IMG/VR virus record: IMGVR_UViG_3300009068_000184
Span: 1-24,444 of that record
Source of the DNA: a virus
Strand: one strand, 5' to 3'
DNA: 24,444 bases
Part shown: positions 1-8,198 of the stretch, one piece after another
Position numbering within the stretch: position 1 is the first letter of the stretch
How the letters are laid out: every line of letters begins with the position of its first letter
Position numbers and translations under genes: made by a program
The notes under the pieces: model-generated
Told to the model about the DNA's origin: nothing
The model's database searches: none
The model's input: the letters and a program-made list of their open reading frames with translations, nothing else

Positions 1-1023
1 AACTAAATCATCATTCATAATATATGCAGGATTAGCAGAAACTACACCGATTGCCAAATCACCATTATTGGTTGCAGTTATTTCTTTTGTTCCACCAACA
101 CACATTACTGTGCCAGTTTCATATACATCATCAGCAAGATATTTTTCTGCCAAGTCGGCGTAACGAGCAGAAGTAGAAGTACCGTAGATTACAGCAAATC
201 TATTTGCAGACTGGCCAATATCACCAGAACCATTTGTACCTTGCTTAACAATGTAATCTACAGTTGGAGTAGAAGAGCCAGTAATAACAGGATTACCATC
301 AACACCATTACCATTAGTGATAGAAATATTAGTACCAGCAGTTATAGTTCTCTCAACAACAGAAGCAGAACCAAGACGAACATAGAAACCAGTCGCTGAA
401 GTTGCACCAGCAATTGCAGTCAATTCGTTGGAGAATGGTTGTACGTCAGTACCAATAACTAAACCTAAGTTTGTTCTTGCTTGAGTAGTAGAGGTTGCTG
501 CAGTACCACCAGAAGCAATACCAAGAGCAGAAGTTAATGTTACCGAACCGCCAGTAATAGTTACGTTATTTGCATTTTGCGTGGAAATAGTCCCTAAGCC
601 CAATGCAACTCTTGCTGTAGCATCAGTAGTTGAGCCAGTACCACCATTATTAATAGAAACAATACCATCTACGTTTGTTGCATTACCTGTGACAGTACCA
701 GTTAAATTGCCAACAACATTACCTGTTACGTTACCAACTAAAGCAGCCGTGATTGTTCCAGCGGAGAAATTACCAGAAGATCTAGTGACAACGGAGTTTC
801 CAGTAGTATCTGAACTACTAGTATTTAAACCATCTAGTAAGTCAGCATCTAAACCAGAACCTAATCCATCCACTGTTTTAATTTTAGTTAGTACATCAGC
901 TGCATTATATGAAGTTGCAGTTAATTTGGTTCCAACCTCAGTGTTTAGGTTGTCAAAGTTAGCGTCTGCCTCAGCAATCGTTAGAGGACGACCCAACACA
1001 GATCGAAGTGTAATATCAGCCAT
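1..1023 (-). CDS. Tail fibre-like protein, C-terminal part cut by window edge
   Basis: The minus-strand frame is open for 341 codons from the ATG at 1023 to the left edge, so the C-terminus is missing. It starts MADITLRSVLGRP. The middle is low-complexity fibre sequence with the phage-fibre phrases NNGGTGSTTDATARVALGLG and ASGGTAATSTTQARTNLGL. These Gly/Thr/Asn-rich stretches are typical of trimeric fibre shafts. Near the left edge, residues about 270 to 341 read SANRFAVIYGTSTSARYADLAEKY, then GTVMCVGG and GVVSANPAYIMN. This resembles the intramolecular-chaperone or self-cleaving end domain (peptidase G2-like) found at the end of many phage fibres. It would act on the virion surface, probably in host recognition. 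The start overlaps the stop of the 77-residue gene (TAATG), implying translational coupling. The fibre assignment is from motifs; the exact fibre type and receptor are unknown. Confidence 0.75.
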   Translation of the reverse strand, partial: MADITLRSVLGRPLTIAEADANFDNLNTEVGTKLTATSYNAADVLTKIKTVDGLGSGLDADLLDGLNTSSSDTTGNSVVTRSSGNFSAGTITAALVGNVTGNVVGNLTGTVTGNATNVDGIVSINNGGTGSTTDATARVALGLGTISTQNANNVTITGGSVTLTSALGIASGGTAATSTTQARTNLGLVIGTDVQPFSNELTAIAGATSATGFYVRLGSASVVERTITAGTNISITNGNGVDGNPVITGSSTPTVDYIVKQGTNGSGDIGQSANRFAVIYGTSTSARYADLAEKYLADDVYETGTVMCVGGTKEITATNNGDLAIGVVSANPAYIMNDDLV

Positions 1024-1256
1024 TATTGTCTACCCTTAATAAGCATTGCGAGCATTTCTTTTATCTCTGTCACATCTGACTCAATCTTTTGGATCTTATC
1101 AGCGTTTTGTTTAATCTGTTGAGTTAATTCTTTAGTTGCGTTTCTTCGTTTTAAGAAAATTTCACGATCAGTTATATTTGTATTTATTACTGCGCCACTG
1201 GATAGGTCTCTTACGAGACCATCCTTATCTTTTATTTTAACAAAACCTTCCATCAT
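1023..1256 (-). CDS. Small coiled-coil protein between the DUF4815 gene and the fibre gene
   Basis: This is a 77-residue protein. Residues about 1 to 35 are polar and include KDKDGLVRDLSSGAVINT. Residues about 38 to 72 show a heptad-like pattern (ATKELTQQIKQNADKIQKIE, then VTEIKEMLAMLI), which predicts a coiled coil. The first ATG overlaps the TGA stop of the upstream DUF4815 gene (ATGA), and a second ATG follows directly, so the start could be residue 1 or 2. Its own stop overlaps the fibre start (TAATG). Its position inside a structural operon suggests a small virion part or an assembly factor for the fibre, but nothing in the sequence fixes a function. The tight coupling on both sides argues that it is a real gene. 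Confidence 0.75.
   Translation of the reverse strand: MMEGFVKIKDKDGLVRDLSSGAVINTNITDREIFLKRRNATKELTQQIKQNADKIQKIESDVTEIKEMLAMLIKGRQ
1181..1188 (-). promoter_or_regulatory. Possible late promoter motif AATAAATA inside the 77-residue gene
   Basis: On the minus strand this reads AATAAATA, one base different from the T4 late consensus TATAAATA. It lies about 160 bases upstream of the fibre start and inside the small coiled-coil gene. It could give extra fibre transcript, but a chance match is likely in DNA this AT-rich. Confidence 0.25.
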
Positions 1257-4200
1257 ACGCAGGCAAGCACACGAAGATCTTTAATTCTTGGAACTTGAGA
1301 ACTATTAGAAGACTTCATTACAATCTTAATTTGCACAGCATCAAATGCTGGCAAATCATCTAATGAATAAGAAGCATCATAGAATTTGTTTTCTTGATTT
1401 GAAGAGATTAAAATAGCAGAATCTACTGCCATCTCTTTATATGCTGCATTTTCAAATGGAGTATTGGAACCAACAATATTAGTTTTATACCATACTTCAA
1501 TAGATGCTTCAGCTGGAAGATTAGCTGCAAAATTTACTCTTAAGTAGCTAGAGTGATCTGCTAGATTAACTCTCTTGGTTACATATTTACTGTATGTAGA
1601 ACTTTCTGATGGAGCATTTTCTTCAACAAATCTTTCTCTCTGAGTTATTGTCACATTACCAGTAACTGCTGTTGGTGCAGAATCAAATGTAATAGAAGTT
1701 CCATCAGTAGCAACTGCAGTTATTAACTTAGTGCTAGTTCCAGTACTTGCGCCAGCGATAGTTAGATACTTACCAACTGTTGCAGTTTTGAAGGCATCTT
1801 GAGCAGGAGCAATATATCCAGTATATGTTAAACCAGTTGAAGTACCAGCAGTAGTAACAATAGCAGAACCAGAAGTAGTAACTAAAGTGAAACCAGTAAC
1901 AGAAGAACCAGAACCAGTAATAGCAGAAACTTGATATGTTGTACCAGTTGTATACCCTGTAATAGTTCCTGTGCCACCTAGTGTACCAGTAATTTGAATT
2001 CTACTACCAACCACTAATGTAGTAGCAGTACAAGTAAACTGCCCAGCAGTTCCACCGATAGCAACACCAGAAATTGTTACTGGAGATGTAACCGCTGCGG
2101 CAGGTGTTGTAATAGTACTACCGCTAATAGTTATTGTAGGGCTATTACTTATCAATACATTATAGTCCAAGTTTGTCACATTCATGTTGGTTTCTAAAGG
2201 ATTATTAACTTTGTTTCCAATAGCAATCAAACTTGTTCTGTGTGTATCAATTACTGGAGACAGTGCGTCATTTGAAGTGCTCATCACAACATTAAATTTA
2301 ACAGACTTGGCACCATTCAATCCATTCGCTAAATCTGAATTCGCTTCGTTTTGTTCTGAAGCAATCATTCTTGGTGAATCGAAATAATTAGTCTCGTTTG
2401 CAAGAACTCCGATATAATCAGTATCTTGATCGTAAGCAGATTGTGTAGTAGAATCGACAGATTTACCACTAGTACCCTTTATTCCAAATGTTACTGGAGT
2501 CTCAGAGAATGATTGTAATTGAACCAATGGTTGTACTGCATCAAACTGGATATGTCTAGTAGCCTTTACAGTAGAACCACCACTGTATCCAGAAGAAGTT
2601 GCATTTGTACCAAGAGTAATACAGTAACTGTCTAAATCAACATCACTAACAGTAAATGTATTATTAAATCCAGCAAATGCAATACCATTAACATTAGCAG
2701 TAACACCACTAAGGGTTACATAAGATCCAGATGGAATACCATGATTTGCGTGCCACACACGAACTTTAGAAACACCATTTCTAGTCTCGAATGGATTTAA
2801 AACCAATGTAACTTTCGGTAGAACATCGTTTTGATATACAACATTAGAATTAACACCAGTAGCAAACTGACAACGATAAATGGTAAACTTCAAATCTTGA
2901 GTTTGATCTGCTGTCCATGTAGAAGCATTTTGAGACTTAAACAATGAACCAAGATATGGTTGCTCAGAAATAGTACGAGCAGTTCCTGGCATTAAATCGC
3001 CGACTTGTGAAATCCAAACTTTATAGTTATTTGAATCTGATGATAGAACAATAGCATATTCAGCATTTTCTTGAACATATACTGGACTTGGGAAAGTAAA
3101 TGTTGTTGGTGTATCATAAGAATTAACATCAACATCATCTAATAATACTGTGTTCTCAGAAAGTTTTACATATTCTGGTTTTAAAGTTACACGAGAGAAT
3201 GGAAGAACTCGTTTTCCTGGATAGCCATTGACAACTTCACGAATTTCTAAAGAAACAGGGATTGAAACATCTTTTGATGCAAAGAAAATATCTACCTTTG
3301 ATAAGAAACATCCACCTTTTTGTTCGATCAAGAATGTCTGTGCTAACGGATCCCACCAGCCAGTATCAGCAACAACTCGTTCAGAAGTTTGAGTGATAAC
3401 TTGATTATCTGCTAGTGGCTCTTGAGCCAATTCTCCATTACGAACTGCATGAACAGTTCTTTGTTTAGTTTCAAGAACACCTTCTGCACGATAATTTGCT
3501 CGTGCACGAGAAGTAAATGCTCCATTTGCAGTTGTTACATCTACTAATTTTAGTTCACGACTACCGCAACGGAATCTTAATGAATCATTATTTGGAATAT
3601 TAAATAATAGATTTAAATCACCATTAAAGTTAGAGATTAAAGTGCTACCAAGTGCTTTGGTAGTAACTGATTCAATGGCTCCAGATGCTGCGGTTGCGTA
3701 ACCCAGTGGATTAGAAGCAGTGATCGTTTCACTAGTTGAGAATGTACCTTGAATATTAATCACAAACAATGAGTATGTTCCAGCATCTGGATTATATTCT
3801 TTACCAACAACAACTGCTGTTGCACCAGAAGAACCACCAGTAATAACATCACCACGATTTAAACAAACTTGTGAGTCACCACCAATTCTTCGAGAAGCAC
3901 CTGTAGCCTGTGAGCCAACATTAGTTTCAGAATCAAATTTATTATGTGTTATTAATTTCGCTGCAGCAGTAGCACCAGTAGGAACATATTGAATAGTAGA
4001 AGCTGGTGTACAGTACGCTGATATATCGATACCATCAAAGAATGGATAGAAACGAGTATTTGGTTTTAATTTTTGAATTTGAACCAAAATGTTTCTTGAA
4101 CGGATGTAAGGAATTGCAGCTGTTGAAAGAATACGATCTCCAACAACTTGTCTATCAATTTTCTCAACAAGAGTAGTTTTAATACCTGTTCTAGACTGAC

Positions 4201-7200
4201 CAACTTTAGTAGCAGTTTGTTCTACAGTGATTTGACGAGCATTACCCCACTCATTGATGCCAAACTTCGCTTGAACTTCAGCCTGTGACAAACGAACATC
4301 ACCTTGACCAGATGCCCAGTTTCCACCAAATGTATATTTCACACGACCAGTGCTAACAGGTGTACCAGTCCATTGTGTTTGCCATGCATTCCAAACAGTA
4401 CCAAGCACACCTGCCTTTTCAGCAAGATTTTTAACTGAATTAAAGTTACCTTCAACATCAATAACTAAATCTGGGCGACGATCTGTTTCAAACCAATCAT
4501 CTGTAGATGGGTTAATTTTAACATCGCCAAGGAATGTGAATACAGCGAATGGGTTGATATTTTCTAAACGAGAAGCGTATGCTTGCTTAACGATTGGTAA
4601 ATGATCAACTACTGGCAATGTAATAACATCACCATATAATTTGTAGTTTGATGTAGTTCGATCACTATCAGCTGAAACTGCTTCAATTAAGTTGACATTT
4701 TGCATTGTATAGAATGGTCGCATTTCTGCCTTTTCCATATCAATAGAACACAAGTAATCTGGAGACGCTGTGTCACCTGTATTATGCCCTGCAAAATTAT
4801 CTACAATAAATCCATTTTTGAATCTGCTTATACCATCAGCATCTATAATATCTAAAGATTCTGTTTGTTGTTCTAACAATGATAATGAAGTATAGTATTC
4901 TAGATTATCGATTCGTTTTTCTAGTTTACCGATATCACGCATAGTGTATCGTTTATTGTCAACTCTATTAATCTGAACATTATTACTTAATGTTCCAAAT
5001 GTGTATGGCTCAAGTGTTAGGTTATAAAGAACTAAACCAAGAGTTGGATCTAATGGCTCACCTGGATTTAGAGATGACACGCCATCAATAGCAAAGAAAT
5101 TACCACCAAAGTCTACAGCGATTTTAGTTTTTCTTGCTAGGTAGTATGAGAAATCTGTTGTAATGTCAATACCACGCTTTGGCAGTAATGTTACAGATGG
5201 ATTAGTTCCAGTAAATCCTGTACCCTCATCATCAATCTTTGGTCTAAAGTCAATAACATCTCGTAAAGCAGTACCTTGGAAATATGGTAAAGCACCATAT
5301 TGAATAGATACAGGATATGAATCTTTAGTAAAGTAGTCACCAGTTCCTTGAGTGAAGTAATCAAATATTACTTCAATAGGTGCTTCTGGGGGAGCATATG
5401 AATTCTTAAGAATTAATCGTGCTTGATCATAGTGAGTAGATCTTTGTCCATCATCCCAGATAAAACGATCTGAAATATCAATAGAGTAAGTAGCACCTGG
5501 AGATGCAAATGTGCCAGATTTCATTTTAACAGAAATCAAACGATACCCATCACCCTTACCAAGTTTTAATTCAGTTAACTGTGCAGTGGCTGCAGTTGTA
5601 AATGTTTTAGATGCGCTTGGTACTAAAGTTTTTGTCTTTTGAGTTAGTGATGCGCCACTTTTATTAACTGCAGCAATAACAAAAACAGTTTTAGTATTAT
5701 ATGATGTATTGACATTAAGCGTAGCATTTGAGCCAGATGGAATAATGCTAGTAGTTGGAATAACAGCACCACCAGATGTAGAATCAGTATCAATAACAGT
5801 ATAATTATCTTGGTCTGCTGCTGAAGCCATTGTTCCAGAAGCAGTAGAAATAGAGATAGCACCAGCAGATACGCTGCTAGTGAATGTTTCATATACAGTA
5901 TAAACTGTATCGCTTATACTCTCAATCGCATAGTACGGAAATGGGAATAGTAAAGAAGTATTTTCTGGTTCTCTTAATTGAGTTTCAACTCTATCAATAG
6001 TGACACCAGCCACTGAAAGTGGAGAATCAACAGTTATAGAAACTTGTGATGCAATTGCAGTAACTCTTCGTAATGCAGTACCCAAGAAAATATAATCACC
6101 AACTTTAAGATCTGTTTGGAAAGAAGTTGATGAACCAGTAATAATTGAAGATTGAACTGAGTACACTAAACCAGTTAATGTTCCAGCAGTTGTTACAATC
6201 GCAGATCCGCCACTAGTTGTTAAAGTAAATCCAGTTACATTTGGATATGTACCAGTAATAGCAGAAACTTTATACGTAGTGCCAGTTGTGTAACCAGTAA
6301 TAGTACCACTACCACCTAGTGCTCCAGAAATAGTAATTAAATCTCCAACTGCTAGAGTAGAAGCCCCGCAAGTAAATTGTCCACCAGTTCCACTGGTAGC
6401 AACAGTTGCAGTTAAAGCATATACAGATGTTGCTGATTGCCCAATTAAACGAATTAATGTTCCAGATCCAACTTTAGTAGCACCTTCTACATCAGCAGTG
6501 AAGTTTAAATTAACATCACTACTAGATCCAACATGATATACTGATTTAACATCTCTATTAAAGTCATATCCAGAAATCATCTGAACATCAAATAAACCTA
6601 GTTTATAAATTGCAGTTTGTGCACTGATAGTTCCGTTGTGGTATTCCATGAAACGAACACGAGCAGTACCAACTGCTGTCGCACCAGATGGACCACCAAT
6701 ATTTCCAACAGCAGAAGAAACTCTATTATAAAGAGTTACTTGTTTTAATGTATTAATTCCAGGAGCACCATTAATGTTAGTGACTAAAACATAGTTACCA
6801 ACTGTTGCTGGAATAACTGAGTTATTAACAGAAACAATATCTCTGGCTTTTTCAACTGTTACATATTCAGTAGAAGGTTTTTCAATTTCATAACCCTGAA
6901 CATACGCCTTTCCTGGCTCTAAACCAATCGCCAGTTGCGCTTCATGTGATCGTTGTGTAGTAATATTTTCCGAAGTTTCTGGGGTGTGAATACCACGATT
7001 GTAGTATGGATTTTCATTATATTCCCATTGAATACCTGAAGTACCAACACCAGCAACAGCACCATCATAAACAAGACCAGATGTATGAGTTGGTGGAGTG
7101 CTACTAGAAGATGTTCCAGAATTTTTAGCAACATATGTGTAATCGCTATTGGTTACCACATCACCATTTAGATAAACACGAGATGATGTCCATGCGCCAC

Positions 7201-8161
7201 GATTATTATTTCTATACTCACGAACATCAATCTCAAAGTTTTTAACTGTATAATCACCAGACTCATCGTATGTTCTATGCGCAAATTCTTTTTCAAGATA
7301 TGAGTATTCTGACTTATCAATTACTTTTTGAGTCTTTCCAACATTAGTACGAAGCAGTTCAATAAAATCTGTATCTGCTGTGCTATCTAATGAAAGTTTA
7401 GTTAAAACAGCATCGATATAATAACGATGAGCACCTGGAGCAGCATAGTTAAATGAATTTTGAGCATTATCAAAAAGAGTAATATCTTCTTCTGCAGTAA
7501 TGATAGACTCAGAAGTGACTAAACCAATTCTATAAGATGGATTATTTGTGAACTTATCAAGGATAATCTTTTGTTCTGGGACAAGAACAAAATGTTTTTT
7601 AATATAATACACACCTTGTTGAATAGTTGCAATAGAGCCAAGACCAACAGCACCAGAAGTTTGCGCAGCAATTGTAAATGTTCCTGCAGAAACTGTAGTT
7701 CCTAAAAGATTTGTACCAGAAAGGTTTGTTAAAACTTCTGAATTTGAAAATGTTTTTGTAGTTGTGCTATCACCAGAATTTAAGTAACGAACAAATAGTG
7801 CTGCATCATCTCCGTTTTCACTTTTTGTATAGTGAATGACTTGTGCCTGAACACCGTCAATATTTTCAATAATTAAACCAGGAAATTGGCTTATAACAAC
7901 ATCAGCAAAAACACCACTATATGACTCTTGTAATTTAACATAACCAATTTTAGTATCGATACCGATTGCACCTGGAATTACAAGCGAACCTTCTTTAAAT
8001 ACATGATTACCAAAACGAGAAATCTGATTCTGCAGAATAGTCTGCATTTGAGTGAGTTCTCGTGCTTGGACAGCATATCCTGGACGATACAAAATACGCA
8101 AGAATCTTTTTGATTCGTTGAAATCGTCGTAATACGGTTCGGTGTTAAAATCAATAGCCAT
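1253..8161 (-). CDS. Giant DUF4815 baseplate or tail structural protein
   Basis: This is a 2302-residue protein. The N-terminus (YYDDFNESKRFLRILYRPGY, VQARELTQMQTILQNQ, FGNHVFKEGS) is the DUF4815 signature of T4-like marine phage virion proteins. Later conserved blocks include residues 896-960 (DISDRFIWDDGQRSTHYDQA), a helical patch near 1078-1105 (KLEKRIDNLEYYTSLSLLEQ) and a beta-rich region 1600-1770 that starts GWWDPLAQTF. Several modules look inserted: a carbohydrate-binding-like one at about 315-388 and two copies of an ~80-residue module at 586-668 and 2033-2115. There is no signal peptide or membrane segment. By its position after gp8 it may fill the role of T4 gp9, gp10 or gp11 at the baseplate edge; that is inference. 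The ATG at 8161 is backed by an upstream AAAGAG and a late promoter motif. The stop overlaps the next start (ATGA). Confidence 0.85.
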   Translation of the reverse strand: MAIDFNTEPYYDDFNESKRFLRILYRPGYAVQARELTQMQTILQNQISRFGNHVFKEGSLVIPGAIGIDTKIGYVKLQESYSGVFADVVISQFPGLIIENIDGVQAQVIHYTKSENGDDAALFVRYLNSGDSTTTKTFSNSEVLTNLSGTNLLGTTVSAGTFTIAAQTSGAVGLGSIATIQQGVYYIKKHFVLVPEQKIILDKFTNNPSYRIGLVTSESIITAEEDITLFDNAQNSFNYAAPGAHRYYIDAVLTKLSLDSTADTDFIELLRTNVGKTQKVIDKSEYSYLEKEFAHRTYDESGDYTVKNFEIDVREYRNNNRGAWTSSRVYLNGDVVTNSDYTYVAKNSGTSSSSTPPTHTSGLVYDGAVAGVGTSGIQWEYNENPYYNRGIHTPETSENITTQRSHEAQLAIGLEPGKAYVQGYEIEKPSTEYVTVEKARDIVSVNNSVIPATVGNYVLVTNINGAPGINTLKQVTLYNRVSSAVGNIGGPSGATAVGTARVRFMEYHNGTISAQTAIYKLGLFDVQMISGYDFNRDVKSVYHVGSSSDVNLNFTADVEGATKVGSGTLIRLIGQSATSVYALTATVATSGTGGQFTCGASTLAVGDLITISGALGGSGTITGYTTGTTYKVSAITGTYPNVTGFTLTTSGGSAIVTTAGTLTGLVYSVQSSIITGSSTSFQTDLKVGDYIFLGTALRRVTAIASQVSITVDSPLSVAGVTIDRVETQLREPENTSLLFPFPYYAIESISDTVYTVYETFTSSVSAGAISISTASGTMASAADQDNYTVIDTDSTSGGAVIPTTSIIPSGSNATLNVNTSYNTKTVFVIAAVNKSGASLTQKTKTLVPSASKTFTTAATAQLTELKLGKGDGYRLISVKMKSGTFASPGATYSIDISDRFIWDDGQRSTHYDQARLILKNSYAPPEAPIEVIFDYFTQGTGDYFTKDSYPVSIQYGALPYFQGTALRDVIDFRPKIDDEGTGFTGTNPSVTLLPKRGIDITTDFSYYLARKTKIAVDFGGNFFAIDGVSSLNPGEPLDPTLGLVLYNLTLEPYTFGTLSNNVQINRVDNKRYTMRDIGKLEKRIDNLEYYTSLSLLEQQTESLDIIDADGISRFKNGFIVDNFAGHNTGDTASPDYLCSIDMEKAEMRPFYTMQNVNLIEAVSADSDRTTSNYKLYGDVITLPVVDHLPIVKQAYASRLENINPFAVFTFLGDVKINPSTDDWFETDRRPDLVIDVEGNFNSVKNLAEKAGVLGTVWNAWQTQWTGTPVSTGRVKYTFGGNWASGQGDVRLSQAEVQAKFGINEWGNARQITVEQTATKVGQSRTGIKTTLVEKIDRQVVGDRILSTAAIPYIRSRNILVQIQKLKPNTRFYPFFDGIDISAYCTPASTIQYVPTGATAAAKLITHNKFDSETNVGSQATGASRRIGGDSQVCLNRGDVITGGSSGATAVVVGKEYNPDAGTYSLFVINIQGTFSTSETITASNPLGYATAASGAIESVTTKALGSTLISNFNGDLNLLFNIPNNDSLRFRCGSRELKLVDVTTANGAFTSRARANYRAEGVLETKQRTVHAVRNGELAQEPLADNQVITQTSERVVADTGWWDPLAQTFLIEQKGGCFLSKVDIFFASKDVSIPVSLEIREVVNGYPGKRVLPFSRVTLKPEYVKLSENTVLLDDVDVNSYDTPTTFTFPSPVYVQENAEYAIVLSSDSNNYKVWISQVGDLMPGTARTISEQPYLGSLFKSQNASTWTADQTQDLKFTIYRCQFATGVNSNVVYQNDVLPKVTLVLNPFETRNGVSKVRVWHANHGIPSGSYVTLSGVTANVNGIAFAGFNNTFTVSDVDLDSYCITLGTNATSSGYSGGSTVKATRHIQFDAVQPLVQLQSFSETPVTFGIKGTSGKSVDSTTQSAYDQDTDYIGVLANETNYFDSPRMIASEQNEANSDLANGLNGAKSVKFNVVMSTSNDALSPVIDTHRTSLIAIGNKVNNPLETNMNVTNLDYNVLISNSPTITISGSTITTPAAAVTSPVTISGVAIGGTAGQFTCTATTLVVGSRIQITGTLGGTGTITGYTTGTTYQVSAITGSGSSVTGFTLVTTSGSAIVTTAGTSTGLTYTGYIAPAQDAFKTATVGKYLTIAGASTGTSTKLITAVATDGTSITFDSAPTAVTGNVTITQRERFVEENAPSESSTYSKYVTKRVNLADHSSYLRVNFAANLPAEASIEVWYKTNIVGSNTPFENAAYKEMAVDSAILISSNQENKFYDASYSLDDLPAFDAVQIKIVMKSSNSSQVPRIKDLRVLACV
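1817..2065 (-). repeat. Copy 2 of an ~80-residue module in the DUF4815 protein
   Basis: This encodes residues about 2033-2115. It shares with the copy at 6158-6406 the phrases GQFTC, ITGYTTGTTY, VSAIT, VTGFTL and SAIVTTAGT in the same order and spacing. It is beta- and Gly/Thr-rich, like surface modules of marine phage structural proteins. The function is unknown. Confidence 0.85.
6158..6406 (-). repeat. Copy 1 of an ~80-residue module in the DUF4815 protein
   Basis: This encodes residues about 586-668 (GGQFTCGASTLAVGDLITIS, ITGYTTGTTYKVSAIT, GSAIVTTAGT). It is the partner of the copy at 1817-2065, about 4.1 kb away in the same gene. The two copies differ at scattered residues, so the duplication is not recent. 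Confidence 0.85.
6998..7219 (-). repeat. Carbohydrate-binding-like module shared with gp8 (DUF4815 copy)
   Basis: This encodes residues about 315-388: [48 protein letters not shown]. The pattern of W/Y, then GD-V, then Y-V-A, then PTHTSG, then W-E-Y resembles the small CBM5/12-like chitin- and sugar-binding modules. The closest relative in the window is gp8 residues 911-980 (8445-8651), with a 21-base identical stretch at 7195-7215 and 8631-8651. Confidence 0.75.
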
Positions 8162-8190
8162 TCGTAATTTCTCTTTAGTTGGTTCTAATC

Positions 8191-8198
8191 TATTTATG
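8191..8198 (-). promoter_or_regulatory. Late promoter motif CATAAATA upstream of the DUF4815 gene
   Basis: On the minus strand this reads CATAAATA, one base from the T4 late consensus TATAAATA. It sits directly after the gp8 stop codon, in the only 37-base gap of the left half of the window. With T4 spacing, transcription would start near 8185, giving a leader of about 24 bases to the ATG at 8161. The ten-mer AACATAAATA here is repeated exactly before gp48 (22742-22751). Confidence 0.65.

Noticed and set aside
581-1039. Plus-strand open frame of 152 codons opposite the fibre gene
   Set aside because: It is rich in Val, Pro and Ser and is the reverse reading of Gly/Thr/Asn-rich fibre codons. 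The minus-strand frame is open throughout with recognisable fibre motifs.
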